Below, piece by piece: positions 20,601 through 31,100 of a stretch of 64,000 nucleotides of DNA (positions are counted from its first letter, which is position 1; the number at the start of each line of letters is the position of its first letter). The stretch spans positions 15,695,280-15,759,279 of the forward strand of contig OX465103.1 in assembly GCA_949987565.1 (NCBI GenBank). The letters are read 5' to 3'. This DNA comes from Luidia sarsii (taxonomy: Eukaryota > Echinodermata > Asteroidea > Paxillosida > Luidiidae). The notes beneath the pieces were generated by a model. The model worked only from the letters and a program-made list of their open reading frames with translations. It was not told the origin of the DNA and did not search any database. Position numbers and translations under genes: made by a program.

Positions 20601-23600
20601 GGCTGCACTCCGCCGCCGCCTTGTCGATCAGCTCCAGCTGCGAGTCGGTGACCGCCTTCCCGGCGGTGCCCAGCCAGGACCGGATGATGGCCGTGCTCTC
20701 GTCCCGGGAGAAGGGCGCCACCTGGACGTAGGGCGCCGAGCTCGGGAGCCGCTCCCTGAGCTTGTCCAGGATGCCATGCGCCCGGGGGAGGGTGGAGACC
20801 ACCAGGGCCGCGTGAGGGGGCAGCCTCGTGGGCAGCCAGGCCATCCGGTGAGCGCCGTGCTCGCCGGACAGCTGGTCGAGCGAGTCCAGGAGGACTACCA
20901 GCGGCGTCTCGGCCGTGGCCAGACGCAGGGTCCTCGGGAACGCCGCCACCAGCTGGTTGTACTCCGAGGGGATCTGGAAGTCGGGCCGGCCGTAGATCTG
21001 CGCGATCTGCCCGCAGAGCGTGGCCAGCGCCCGCTGGATGGACGCGGTGTTGGGGCTGGTCCCGAGGAAGCGGAGCACCACGGCCGAGGACGGGAGCCAG
21101 TCCCGCCTGACCAGCGAGAAGCACTTGGCCGCGATGGAGGTCTTCCCGCTGCCGGAGTCCCCGTGTAGCACTAGGGGGCTGCCGCCGCTCTCCCCGGTCC
21201 CCGCTCGCCCCACGACGTAGTCCTTCACCCGACCGATCACCTCCTCCCGGCCCTGGAACCCGACGCACTTGCTGACGCAGAAGGACAGGTGCTGCATGAT
21301 CTCCTGGTGCAGGGGGTCGCTAAGGCCGGCCGCTTTCTCCCGGGCGACCCCGGCGTCGATCATCCCCACCATCTTCTCGAAGAAGAGCTCCAGGAACCGG
21401 GCGACGTATTCGGCGTGCCTCGCGTTCCCCTCCGGGTTCACCCCGTCGTCCGTCCACTCGCCCAGGTCCGTCCGGACGATGCTGGCGGCCGGCAGCGCCC
21501 GGGCCACCCTCTCGTCGCGGAGCTCGGCCAGCAGGTCCTGGGCGCCCCGGTCCACCTGGCCGCCGCTCACGTCCACGAACTTGGACGCCTCCTTGGCGGC
21601 GCACTTGCCCTCCAGGTCGCCGAACGTGCGGACGAAGCACAGGCAGTGCTCCTGCTTGTCCGGTCGGTCGTTCAGGATCCCGTGCTCCACCTCGTCGTGA
21701 GTAACTGCAACATGGCATCAAGAATTTCAGGCAGCGTCACACCGGGCCAATTTACAGACAATCGATTAAATGGCAGTCAGATATCCACGAACGAACTAAC
21801 TGTAATGGTTCAGTAGCCGAAAACCCAGTTTTTATCCGTCTTAATTCCCTCAATGTTTTCCCTCGACCAGACGCTGGTTCTAACACACCTGAAGTTTGTT
21901 CTATATTCATATTCACTATATTTTGACGGATGAACCTTGCTGCCAGTCAGTAATGTTGCTTGTTGGCCTTATTTTCTTAAAATCACTGCGGGGACCTGCG
22001 GCACAATTATGAGAAATATCTGCTCGTTATCATTTACATTGCCTCCCATGTCAATGACATGGCATACAAAGTGTCTTTGCAAACTGTTTACTGTATCAAG
22101 ATGAACAAACATTCAGATGGCATGACGTTTCGATCCCAGAAGAACTTTTTTTCTAAAAGGCTCACACTGTTCGGCCGACACGGATCAGGATCAAAACGTC
22201 AGGCTGTCAGAACATTATTTAGCCGATGGAAACCAACCCGATATCCGGTACTTCTTGGCCTGGTCCGGCGTCAGGAGCCCGCTGGCCTCGGTCTCGGCGG
22301 CCGCCGCGCGCAGCTGGGCCTGCAGCCGCTCGAAGGTGGCCCACCACTGGCCCTGCTGCTCCCGCCGCTTCTCCGGCTCGTCCTGCCGGCCGAAGTAGGG
22401 CAGCCGGGAGCTGATCGGCTGCAGCACGAAGACGTGGGGCGCGCAGTTGTCGTCCCGCCGGAACCAGGCGTCCAGCGTGTCGGTCGGCTCGCCGCGGTCC
22501 GCCAGGGCCCCGCGCAGGGCCTCGAATTCGGCGCCGTCGATCCTGGGCGGGAAGGGCCGGTAGCCGTACTTCTGACAGAGGAACGTCTGGACATTTTGTG
22601 GAGAGGAAGGACACGGATTATTGTTTCATTGTTAGAATTCTCAACAGTTGGAATCCAGCAGTCTCCTTACGACGGGCAGGGTACACACTAACTGTTGAGT
22701 TACCGGCTCTTTTCAGAACCACACTCCTTGTCGAAAGAGAAGTGTTACAATGGTGTCTCCGGAAACCTCGATATTGCTGAGGGACCAACATTTCGATCCC
22801 AGCAGGACCTTTTGCCCGTGTGCCTTTCAGAAACAGGACGTTTCTCAGAGGCCCCAGTGGGACACTAGGTTCGTCAGGCCCTCTCATCCATGAAATCAAT
22901 TCCTTCGAATCCATGGTTTAGGCTCTGTCTGTGATGACAAAACCATAAATGTGAGGTTGTGGTTCCCCAGTCGCCGAATGTGTAGGTTTGTTTGATATAG
23001 ATTACTGTATTAACAGTTTATAGGGCCTAACGGTGACTTGTGACTGCACCTTTGCGGCCGTGACTCGAACACGGCCCGGATGCCGACTCGAGACTCGGAC
23101 TAGGGACTTTGAAAGATGTGACTCGGGCTCGGCCGCACTCGCACGCGATATTTTTGTGTGTGACTCGAACACAAGACTAGTCTGCGTTCGCCATACCGTA
23201 CCACGAAGTTGGGTCCCACGGAGAGCCGCTGGCAAGCCTCGATTTCTGCCATGCACAGCTGTGACGTCATGTGGTCGTCCGTGGCCTCGTCGCGCACGCC
23301 CCAGCGCATGTCGATGACCTGGAACTCCAGGCCGTGCCTAGACTTGCAGTAATCCTTCAGCCGCGGGTACACGTCGCGCATCAGCGCATTGCGCTCGGTC
23401 GAAGTATCTGGTGATCAGGAGGGGAACACGTATGGGATGAGATTGATGTTACTGCAGAAGTAACAATCAACAGCAGCAGCTGGTGCTGTAAACGCAGCAC
23501 CGCACAGCAAACACAAGCATGCACAACAAGGCTTCATCAAAGACTATCTATAGGCCTGACGTTTCGATCTTAGCAGGACCTGTACTGGCTGTTTCAAAGG

Positions 23601-24073
23601 TTTCCCTGTCTGCCTTTGAGAAAGTACTTGCCATGTCAGAACCCTCTCGTTGTTTTTTTTCGATTCATGCAATTTTGCTTGTGTTACTTTGAACATAGTT
23701 AAATGAACATCAATTTTTCTTCCGGCAAGTAAGATAGATCTATATATATAAATAGAAAACTGGTTTATTCTCCAAATAATTATGACAAGATGTGGCATAC
23801 CGGTAATCAAAGATTGAATTGCATCAAGTCAGCACATGGGGAAATCCATTCTCCATTCACTTCTTTAATAATACCGAATGAACATGAACTATAATGACTA
23901 TTGATTTATACATGTAAGGATTATGACTATTATAAATGATGACAGATTAAAATACCCGTGAAGGTTGAACTGGTGAAAATGCGGACCACTTTGGAGCGTT
24001 GCCTTGGCAACTCGCGGCTCAAATCACCGCAAAGCAGGGTCCTCTCTGCCTCGACGTCCTTCGTCGAACCCAT
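15020..24073 (-). CDS. NWD1/NWD2-like NACHT and WD-repeat protein (1,741 aa, 6 exons)
   Basis: NACHT-WD40 proteins are STAND ATPases: the NACHT module binds nucleotide and the C-terminal propeller(s) sense ligands or partners. Exons (minus): 24073-23956, 23407-23202, 22586-22238, 21704-18999, 17207-16769, 16427-15020. They total 5,226 nt and all GT-AG junctions are phase-matched. Exon 1 begins MGSTKDVEAER and ends RIFTSSTFT; exon 2 continues DTSTERNALMRDVYPRLKDY and RWGVRDEATDDH; exon 3 has KYGYRPFP. Together these form the DUF4062-type N-terminal domain of NWD1/NWD2. Exon 4 holds the NACHT: Walker A GDSGSGKT (about 406-413), Walker B-like LVVLLDSLDQ (about 493-501), LVVSTLPRAHGIL, then a helical region. 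WD40 repeats (GHTDAVVAL..TGSKDCTARVW, and GGGLCIWD in exon 6) run from about residue 910 to near the end. A charged insert (DDDENEDTDDEDEE) sits between blades. The Pro/Ala-rich tail has no domain. Length is close to human NWD2 (about 1,740). Orthology to NWD1 or NWD2 is undecided. Confidence 0.93.
17216..17815. repeat. 600-bp polypurine (GA/GGGAGAGA) tract
   Basis: The plus strand is almost entirely G and A, with 8-bp GAGAGGGA units at 17,280-17,390. On the sense strand of the NWD-like gene it is a 600-nt pyrimidine tract ending 8 nt before the exon 5 acceptor (AG at 17,209-17,208). The long SLSLSPSLP- and REGERERGRE-type ORFs are translations of this tract. Confidence 0.97.
18408..18657 (+). 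pseudogene. Remnant of an uncharacterised ORF inside an NWD-like gene intron
   Basis: The frame from ATG 18,408 reads MECILHVSGVDDSNVVIFSE then KSWSKTTACALEW, ending ASHGYHR. This looks like the N-terminal part of a multi-copy marine-invertebrate ORF family with a GYH..C motif, possibly mobile-element associated; this is from memory and unverified. After GYHR the frame loses similarity, while another frame reads SDRRLFARML, suggesting a frameshift. It is antisense to the host gene. Upstream (18,290) lies a CpG-containing segment with ATGGCTGCCCCC. Confidence 0.3.
22100..22200. repeat. Inverted pair of the dispersed GACGTTTCGATCC motif
   Basis: CATGACGTTTCGATCCCAG at about 22,121-22,139 and GATCAAAACGTCAGGC at about 22,190-22,205 face each other within intron 3 of the NWD-like gene. 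They are fragments of the high-copy dispersed repeat. Confidence 0.6.
22618..22870. repeat. Dispersed repeat fragment in an NWD-like intron
   Basis: Shares with 3,110-3,200 the string around ACGGGCAGGGTA and AACCACACTCC, then has ATTTCGATCCCAGCAGGACC. It belongs to the same repeat family as the fragment at 3,000-3,180. Confidence 0.55.
23548..23640. repeat. Dispersed repeat fragment, intron 1 of the NWD-like gene
   Basis: Contains CTGACGTTTCGATCTTAGCA then TGCCTTTGAGAAAG in an internally rearranged form. Confidence 0.6.
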
Positions 24074-25400
24074 GGTGCACCACTCAGGGTGCTGGTGCTG
24101 GTGGAGGGGATGGGGTAAGGTGAGTGACCTCCTGAGTACGGACGTTGAGGGCGACTGACCCCCAGTATACCCACGAACTACTGTCGTCTCACCCCGGCGC
24201 GTTTCAAAACGTCGGCGGGGTCTGGATTGACAACAGACAGTCAGAGATTCATTCAGCTTCGCCGGCCCATTCCCCCCTTCTGGATCACTGACAGTATACG
24301 ATGGTCTGGGGCTGCGCTGAAATCTGTAGCGGATTTTAATATGCGTGCACTATCGATATCTCGGTGACAGGCTACCACAGGTTGTCACGGCGCCGTCTCG
24401 TTTGGTTGAAGAAAAACAAACGATGCTAAGGCTCATGCAACGTCCAAAGTCCGGTCGGTCTGCGTTCACGATCACTGGCACTGTTAGCAGCACCACCAGT
24501 GCCGTGAAATCGGGGTGGATTGTGCACGACACGCACCGCTTTGATACCGGCAGTGATATCATACGGTGCGCGCGAAACTGCCTCAGCGAGCTTTAATGAG
24601 TGGGTACGTAGCAACCATGCATTGCGTTGGCACCATCGGTGGCGTGCAAAGCCAAGTACAAATGGATGGCGACCAAGTATTGACTGAGTATTGACAATAA
24701 TAATGGGTCGGCAGTGACCGTGAGAATAGACTCGAGCAAGTCCCCCGACTTCCCAGCACGCCCAATCAGGAACACGTATAACACATCTCTTTTGAGATGG
24801 AGTGAGACTCCGGTAACTCGTCCTAACATCGCATTCAATGTTGACCTGTGGCGGCGATAATCTGAGTTTACGATCGGTTTTTGTTCATTCGGAAATCTGA
24901 TGAATGCATGACCTAATTTGTGTCTCCTGTGTCTTGAGCGACTGGAAAAAGTCTATGTTCTCACAACCAACGACTTTGTGTGCTTTGTTTACCGTTGCTA
25001 TGAGACCATTGATGCCGTCCTCCGACGCGCCAGGAGCAAAGTGGGATAATTTCGGATCCAAAGCCCATGACCTTGTAGGAGGCGGCGAGAGGCAGTGAAT
25101 AATAATGAGAATTGTGATGAATACCATAATAATCTTATACACCCTGTACTATACACATAATTTTTTTATGCTAAGCTAACATCAAATAATTCTCAAAACG
25201 TCAGAGATCCGTCTACGTTTTTGCACATTTTGGATAGATATGGATTGATGAATACAATGTAGTTGGATGGATGAGTGATGGTCGGACTTTATAAATACCT
25301 GGTAGTATTATTGATACTGCACATGTAATCATGGACATAACATGTACTGTTCGTGTACCGTACAGTACAGTACATGTACATTGTACCCGTACAGTCCATG
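24074..25400. other. Upstream region of the NWD-like gene
   Basis: Contains the presumed promoter (CpG-bearing 24,074-24,300, no TATA recognised) and then non-coding sequence. Short CATGTACATGTAC-type palindromic runs begin near 25,325. No exon recognised. Confidence 0.4.
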
Positions 25401-25810
25401 CATGTTCATTATTAGTTAGAGGGCCTGGCGTTTCTCAAACTGGCAAAGACTTTGCCTTTGAGAAAAGTCCTGCTACTTGCTATTCATTATCATTTGTGCG
25501 ATCCCAGAGCTGCAGCAGTCAGTTTACAATAATTTGTTGGGGGTGTGTGATCCCTGCAGATTATACGGCTGATTATGATTGCGCGACCAATGCCATCACG
25601 TGATTTATAGTGGGTATTTTTTTGCATCTCATGTGGTGCAGAACAGGAGTGGAAATGAGCAAAGAAGACTATCTATCATATCGGCCACATTCTTCTTTGT
25701 ACATGACCATCGCTGCTCTCTGTGCCAAATGAGATGCAAACAATAATACCCACTGCAGGGTATAAGTCACAGTGGTCGCGCAATCGGTCTGTTGCTTCTG
25801 ACTGGCAAAG

Positions 25811-25900
25811 ACTAGTTGAAGGCCACCTATAAGGGTTGGATACCTCAGGTGGAAGAGCACTGGTACGTTAATCCAGAGGTCTCGGGTTCAAGTCACGGCC
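25811..25900 (+). mobile_element. tRNA-derived SINE head
   Basis: A-box-like TACCTCAGGTGGAAGAGC begins at 25,841 and the B box GGGTTCAAGTC at 25,884, 43 nt apart. Poly(T) follows at 25,920. A related minus-strand copy without the B box lies at 41,106-41,165. Confidence 0.6.
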
Positions 25901-25949
25901 CGTTCAAAGTTTCCCTTTTCACTTTTTTTTTCGATAATTATTTTTTCAA

Positions 25950-26045
25950 TGTACTGTACATGTAGGCCTACATGTACATTGTTTATGTACATATACATGT
26001 ACATGTACATGTACATGTACATTATGTGTGTGTGTACATGTATTA
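25950..26045. repeat. TGTACA/CATGTACATG palindromic microsatellite
   Basis: Runs of TACATG and GTACAT (6-bp unit, self-complementary) with a short TG run at 26,026-26,036. The MYMYMYMY ORFs here are translations of it. Confidence 0.9.
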
Positions 26046-26439
26046 TTTTTTTTAAGCAAATGAAACTCATTCGAACAATAGAGGGCGCTCTGTCTTTTCT
26101 TCTTTTTCTTAATAATAATATTCACGTCATTGCTGGCATGATTCTGTGAGCGCACCTTGTTTCGATCGCAAAAGGGGTTGCCCATGCTTTACCTGACTTC
26201 GCGGACCTGACCAAAGCCTCGTGTTCCTCCCTTGGTGAGCCAGTATTTCTTTTTCAAAATGAGCTAGCAAGTCGCATTCACATTTCCATTCGCTAATTCG
26301 CGTGAGATGAACCATGGCACTACTCTGTACTCACCTCACAGCATGGAGGATTCCTCCATGCTCACAGTCACAGTCACCATCGAGAGTATCACAAGTGCGT
26401 TGTGCATGTGCAGGACTGTAGTGCAGGTCACTGGGTTTC

Positions 26440-26930
26440 ACGTCAACTCGGTCCGTAACCAACTCGGTCCGCATACCAACTCAGACCCTATGGGAAAATC
26501 AATGTAACGGCCTAACTCTAAGTCTAACCCCTAAGTTAGCCTAACCCTAACCCTAACCTAGTCCGAGTAACTTGGACCCGACAATTAGTCACCCTTTTTT
26601 TATCGAATTTTGAAATGTTGAGGTCAAAATTACCAAATTTGATAACAACTTTAAAAAGGGTGACTTGTCGGGTCCAAGTTACTTGGACTAACCCTAACAC
26701 AGTAGCAGTACTTGGTACTTACACAGTTGAGTAAGTAACATAGTAACTAGTAAGTAAGTAGTATTATGTAGTAACACTAATACTAGTAACAGTAGTCAGT
26801 AACCCTAAGTTGCCTAACCCCAACCCTAACTTCGTGATCATTTTGCTGCATTTTCCATAGGGACCGAGTTTTTCACGGACCGAGTTGACTGGGAGTAGGA
26901 CCGAGTTGGTTACAGACCGGGTTGACTGAC
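26440..26930. mobile_element. About 490-bp inverted-repeat element interrupted by a second MITE
   Basis: GTCAACTCGGTCCGTAACC (26,441) is matched by an inverted, rearranged set GGACCGAGTTGACT..GACCGAGTTGGTTACAG ending near 26,925. Inside are CCCTAA repeats and the 132-bp element at 26,559-26,690. Confidence 0.6.
26559..26690. mobile_element. 132-bp foldback MITE, TIR TAGTCCGAGTAACTTGG, near-perfect 9-bp TSD
   Basis: Terminal inverted repeats TAGTCCGAGTAACTTGGACC and its complement bound the element. The flanks are ACCCTAACC (26,550-26,558) and ACCCTAACA (26,691-26,699), identical at 8 of 9 positions. Confidence 0.75.
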
Positions 26931-27081
26931 ACCCGGTCACTGAATCAAGCTCCCTTGATATTTAGAACGCAGTACAAAACCCTCACTTTCGAGTCGAAAA
27001 ATTCCTCACCAAAATCTTTCTCAGGTCTTGTAACTATACTCCAAATTGTAGTTTGGACCTTTATCTCTCACTGTCTCAGAT

Positions 27082-27386
27082 CAGGGCTCGACCTTAGCAC
27101 TAGCCCGCCGGTCATTGTCCAGTAAAAACAGCTGCGGGCTAGTAAAATGACCCACTTTGTTAGCCCGGTGGACTAGTAAAAAGTAGGCAGCGGTATGAAG
27201 GCAAAAAACAATGCGGGCGGGGATGAAAAAGCAGCAACTAATCATTTGTTTCATACTTGACCTAAAAACCTTGTGTTTAATTCAATATTAATTTATACAG
27301 GGCTAGTAAAACTTGCTGCGGGCTAGCAAAAAACTCAATTTACTAGCCCGGTGGGCTAGTTAAAAAAAAATTGAGTGCGAGGCTTG
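27082..27386. mobile_element. hAT-like non-autonomous element (low certainty)
   Basis: Starts CAGGGCTCGACCTTA and ends with a degenerate complement (TTGAGTGCGAGGCTTG). CAGGGCTCGA-type ends are common in hAT elements. The inside repeats the palindromic motif CTAGCCCGGTGGGCTAG. The target duplication is not clear (CAGAT on both sides). Confidence 0.45.
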
Positions 27387-27586
27387 CAGATTCTTTTATT
27401 TTAAATTTATGTGTTCTTAGAAACAAACACCCCCAAAGCCTGAGTCGAATTTCTGCAAGGACTTGGGGAATCCTCCTTCCACGTCCACAACCAAATACTG
27501 CATAGGGCCACAGCACCAATTATTCCAAATTACACACAAAATCTAACATTCAACCCCCAGGTTGGCTTAACTTATTATTATTAAGC

Positions 27587-27750
27587 TATTCCGAATAACT
27601 TGGACCCGACAAGTCACCCTTTTTTTATCGAAATTTGGAATTTGGAGGGTCGGATGACTATACAGTCATGCAGTCACAGTCACCCGACCCTCCAAATTCC
27701 AAATTTTGATAAACAAAAGTTGACATGTCGGGTTCAAGTTACTTGGAATA
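27587..27750. mobile_element. 164-bp foldback MITE, TIR TATTCCGAATAACTTGG
   Basis: The arms carry ACTTGGACCCGACAAGTCAC on the left and the complement on the right. Flanks TTATTAAGC and CTTATTAGC are similar but not identical 9-mers. Same family as 26,559-26,690. Confidence 0.65.
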
Positions 27751-28180
27751 CTTATTAGCTATCATTTCAGTTAATTAATTTAGACGGTGATTAGACCCCA
27801 AAGGCCCCTTATTGAAACAAAGTTTTGGGTTGACGAAATTATAATTATCGGCCAAGCCATCTATCTTGGGTGGATTTAGTGTGCTGCAAGTCTGCAACCC
27901 TGGGCCCGTAAACGTGGTCTAGGTCCTCGCTCCCCTCTGATGGGGACCGAGGATCTGGGCCATGTTCACGAATTTAGGGTCCTGCCAGCAAAAATGTATT
28001 TCTGTGCCAGCCAAATCTTTAGCTGGTGAATTCAGTCACAACTTGATTTTTTATTTTTATATTTGTTTTTTGGGGGGAGGGTATTTTTGAATGCCCATTT
28101 GGTCCAAGTCACTGCAAATTTGACAACACGCATCACCATTTGTTGTTTTCACTTGCAGCAGTTGAAAGGTTTCCGTCACA

Positions 28181-31100
28181 ATGCCTAGGGCACCGGCTTC
28201 ATCCAGCCAGAGACCGAATCATCGGTCTCAGCCGAGGAAAGGACGTGCCCGAGACAATTCGGTAAACAAACTGTCCAAAGTGACGAGCATTTGTTCATTC
28301 AAGATTTCCCTCTGACCCACTTCGAATTAGGCCACATTAAAACTAAAAACATCTTTCTCCTTTGTGTTTTGGAAAAGGAGGAAGAGGGGCTTTTTTATTT
28401 GTTGTTGAACATTTATTCTTTGTTAAGATGGCCCCTTTACTCTACAACTATGAATATAAATATGCGAGTGGCCAATTCATCGTGCTCTAGAGTCTAGACT
28501 CTCACGAAGACATGTTTACCGATCGCGCGTCGATTGATGTGATGTACATATAGACATGATTTTGTAGAGAGTGTGCTTCAGTTCAAACAAGGTTTTTCCC
28601 CTACTCGACATGTTATTAAACGCTGTATGGGCACTCAGTGCTTTGCCCGATTGCCTGCTGCCGATTGCCAGCTTGGAAGGAATTTGAGCCACTGAACTCA
28701 TTTGTGAGAGGTTATAATCTCACAGAGCCATGGCATGCTTCCTCAAGGTATCGTATCACGTCTCCAACCTTCGTGTGATCTTGCCTTTCCTGAGTTCCTC
28801 CCTATCAACTCCTTTCCTTAACCCTTAACCTTGAGTGGTTTTATAGCCTTTGTGTTTGGTGAATTTTGCATTTGAATGGTACCCTCTCCCAAAGTGACCA
28901 CTGTCCTCACAAAGTGTTCACTGCTGCACTGCATGTCTGGGTTTTTGTTTTGTTTTGTCGACACAGGATGATGACGACGAGTTTGAGGTTAACGACAGCC
29001 ACGTGGCCAGCCAGTCACAAACCCAGTCCATGACGCAGGCCGACAAGAGGGCCGCTCAACTCAACCCCGACCTCGTGGCCAGAAAGGTGGGCGAGCTGGT
29101 CCAGTACCTGCTCATCATGGAGCAGAAGAAGGCCCCTGTCAGGCGGGGAGGTGAGTGGACGAAATTTTGGCCACCATCGGGTCTTGAAACTCCACTTCTT
29201 GGTCTGTGACCAGTGCATTGACATTGACATCCTACACCAAGGTTTGACCTTATAAAGTAAATACCTGTAACATTTGTAATGTGATTTAATATTACCGTTT
29301 GTAAGTGCACCCCTCCCTACAAAATCTAACCAAAAATGAAACAACAAATTCTATAAATTACTAATCAAAATTTAAAAGAATGCCCGAATTGTGAATCTGC
29401 TTCATTTCTAATAAATCATACATGTATAACAATGAAAATGAGATCAAACATACAAGGAATAAGATGGTGTGCACCTCCTCATGGCTGAGCCTGTGTGTAA
29501 TCTAATGTATGATTTAAAAAGGGTTTTTTTGGGGTCAGTTTTTTTTCCAACAAGGTCTTAAATGTGTCAAGGGTATGGGTGTTATGAATATGCTGGTAGT
29601 TTTTTCTCCAAAGCGTAGGGGCAATTACTGCAAAATCTCCATCGACATATTTTGTAGTTGTACGAGGTCCAAGGGCTAACTGACTGGTTGAGGATGATCA
29701 AAGTCATCTTGAAGAGCTAGAAGATTGTTGGACTCTGGCTCTGGCTCTGCCTCTTGCTCAGGCTCTGGCTCTGCCTCTGCCTCTGCCCCTGCCTCTGCCT
29801 CTGGCTCTGCCTCTGCCTCTGGTTCTGGCTCTGCCTCTGGCTCTGCCTCTGGCTCTGGCTCTGGCTCCAGCTTCCTCTCTGCTATCCGAAATGCTGATGA
29901 AACAGGCCTTGGGTTCTTGGAAGTTGAAGCTCTGGAACATTTTATAAAATGGGATATGTTCTTAAAAAAACACCTAAAGGTTTTCTGTTTCCATGCTTTG
30001 TAGTATAAAATGGATGGGAAGAAATGGATCCGGGGCCTAAGTCGATGTTGAAGGTTGGGAAAGTCCTCCAAGTACATATGCATGTACACAGACTCATGTA
30101 TGATTGAAATTAAAATTATAACCTATTTACTGTTCACTGTTTCCCACCTTCCCTGCTCCCAGACATCACCAAGAACGTGCTGAAGGCGGAGTACCGGTTC
30201 ATGCTGCCCCACGTCCTGAAGATGGCCAAGACGAAGCTGAAGATGACCTTTGGTCTGGACCTGGTGGAGCTGGTGCACAAGGTGGGCAAGAGCCAGGTCA
30301 AGATGTACATTCTCCTCAACAAGATTGACATGGAGCAGCAAGGAGGCTTTCTGGACAGGTAGTGCACTCCCCCCCCCAAACAAGAAAGAAGAATAAAGAA
30401 ATCATCAGTTTTCTGTGGCATATTTCCATTGACGCTATTGTTGCATGTCCATTTTTAGTGGCTGTATAACTTAGAGAAGATGAGAACGAGGAGGAGGAGG
30501 ATTTATGGGTAGCATGAGTGTGATGAGGAGAATGAGGAGGGGAATTAGGGGGGAGGAGGAGGATTGATGGGTAGGATGAGTATGACGATGAGGAGAATGA
30601 GGAGGGGGATTAGGAGGAGGAGGATTGATGGGTAGGATGAGTATGATGAGGAGGAGAATGAGGAGGGGAATTAGGAGGAGGATTGATGGGTAGGATGAGT
30701 ATGATGAGGAGAATGAGGAGGGGAATTAGGGGGAGGAGGAGGAGGATTGATGGTTAGGATGAGTATGAGTATGATAATGAGGAGAATGAGGAGGGGAATT
30801 AGGAGGAGGAGGAGGATTGATTGGTAGGATGAGTATGAGTATGATGATGAGGAGAATGAGGAGGGGAATTAGGGGGAGGAGGAGGATTGATAGGTAGGAT
30901 GAGTATGATGATGAGGAGAATGAGGAGGGGAATTAGGAGGAGGAGGAGGATTGATGGGTAGGATGAGTATGATGAGGAGAATGAGGAGGGGAATTAGGGG
31001 GAGGAGGAGGATTGATGGGTAGGATGAGTATGATGATGAGGAGAATGAGGAGGGGAATTAGTAGGAAGAGGAGGAGGATTGATGGGTAGGATGAGTATGA

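Noticed and set aside
25811..25900. True tRNA gene
   Set aside because: A and B boxes are present, but there is no acceptor stem or plausible anticodon arm; a SINE head fits better. The same applies to 14,041-14,150, 640-680 and 4,229.
29676..30003. Glu/Pro/Ala-rich and Ser/Gly-rich ORFs
   Set aside because: Produced by the GGCTCT/GCCTCT hexanucleotide array.
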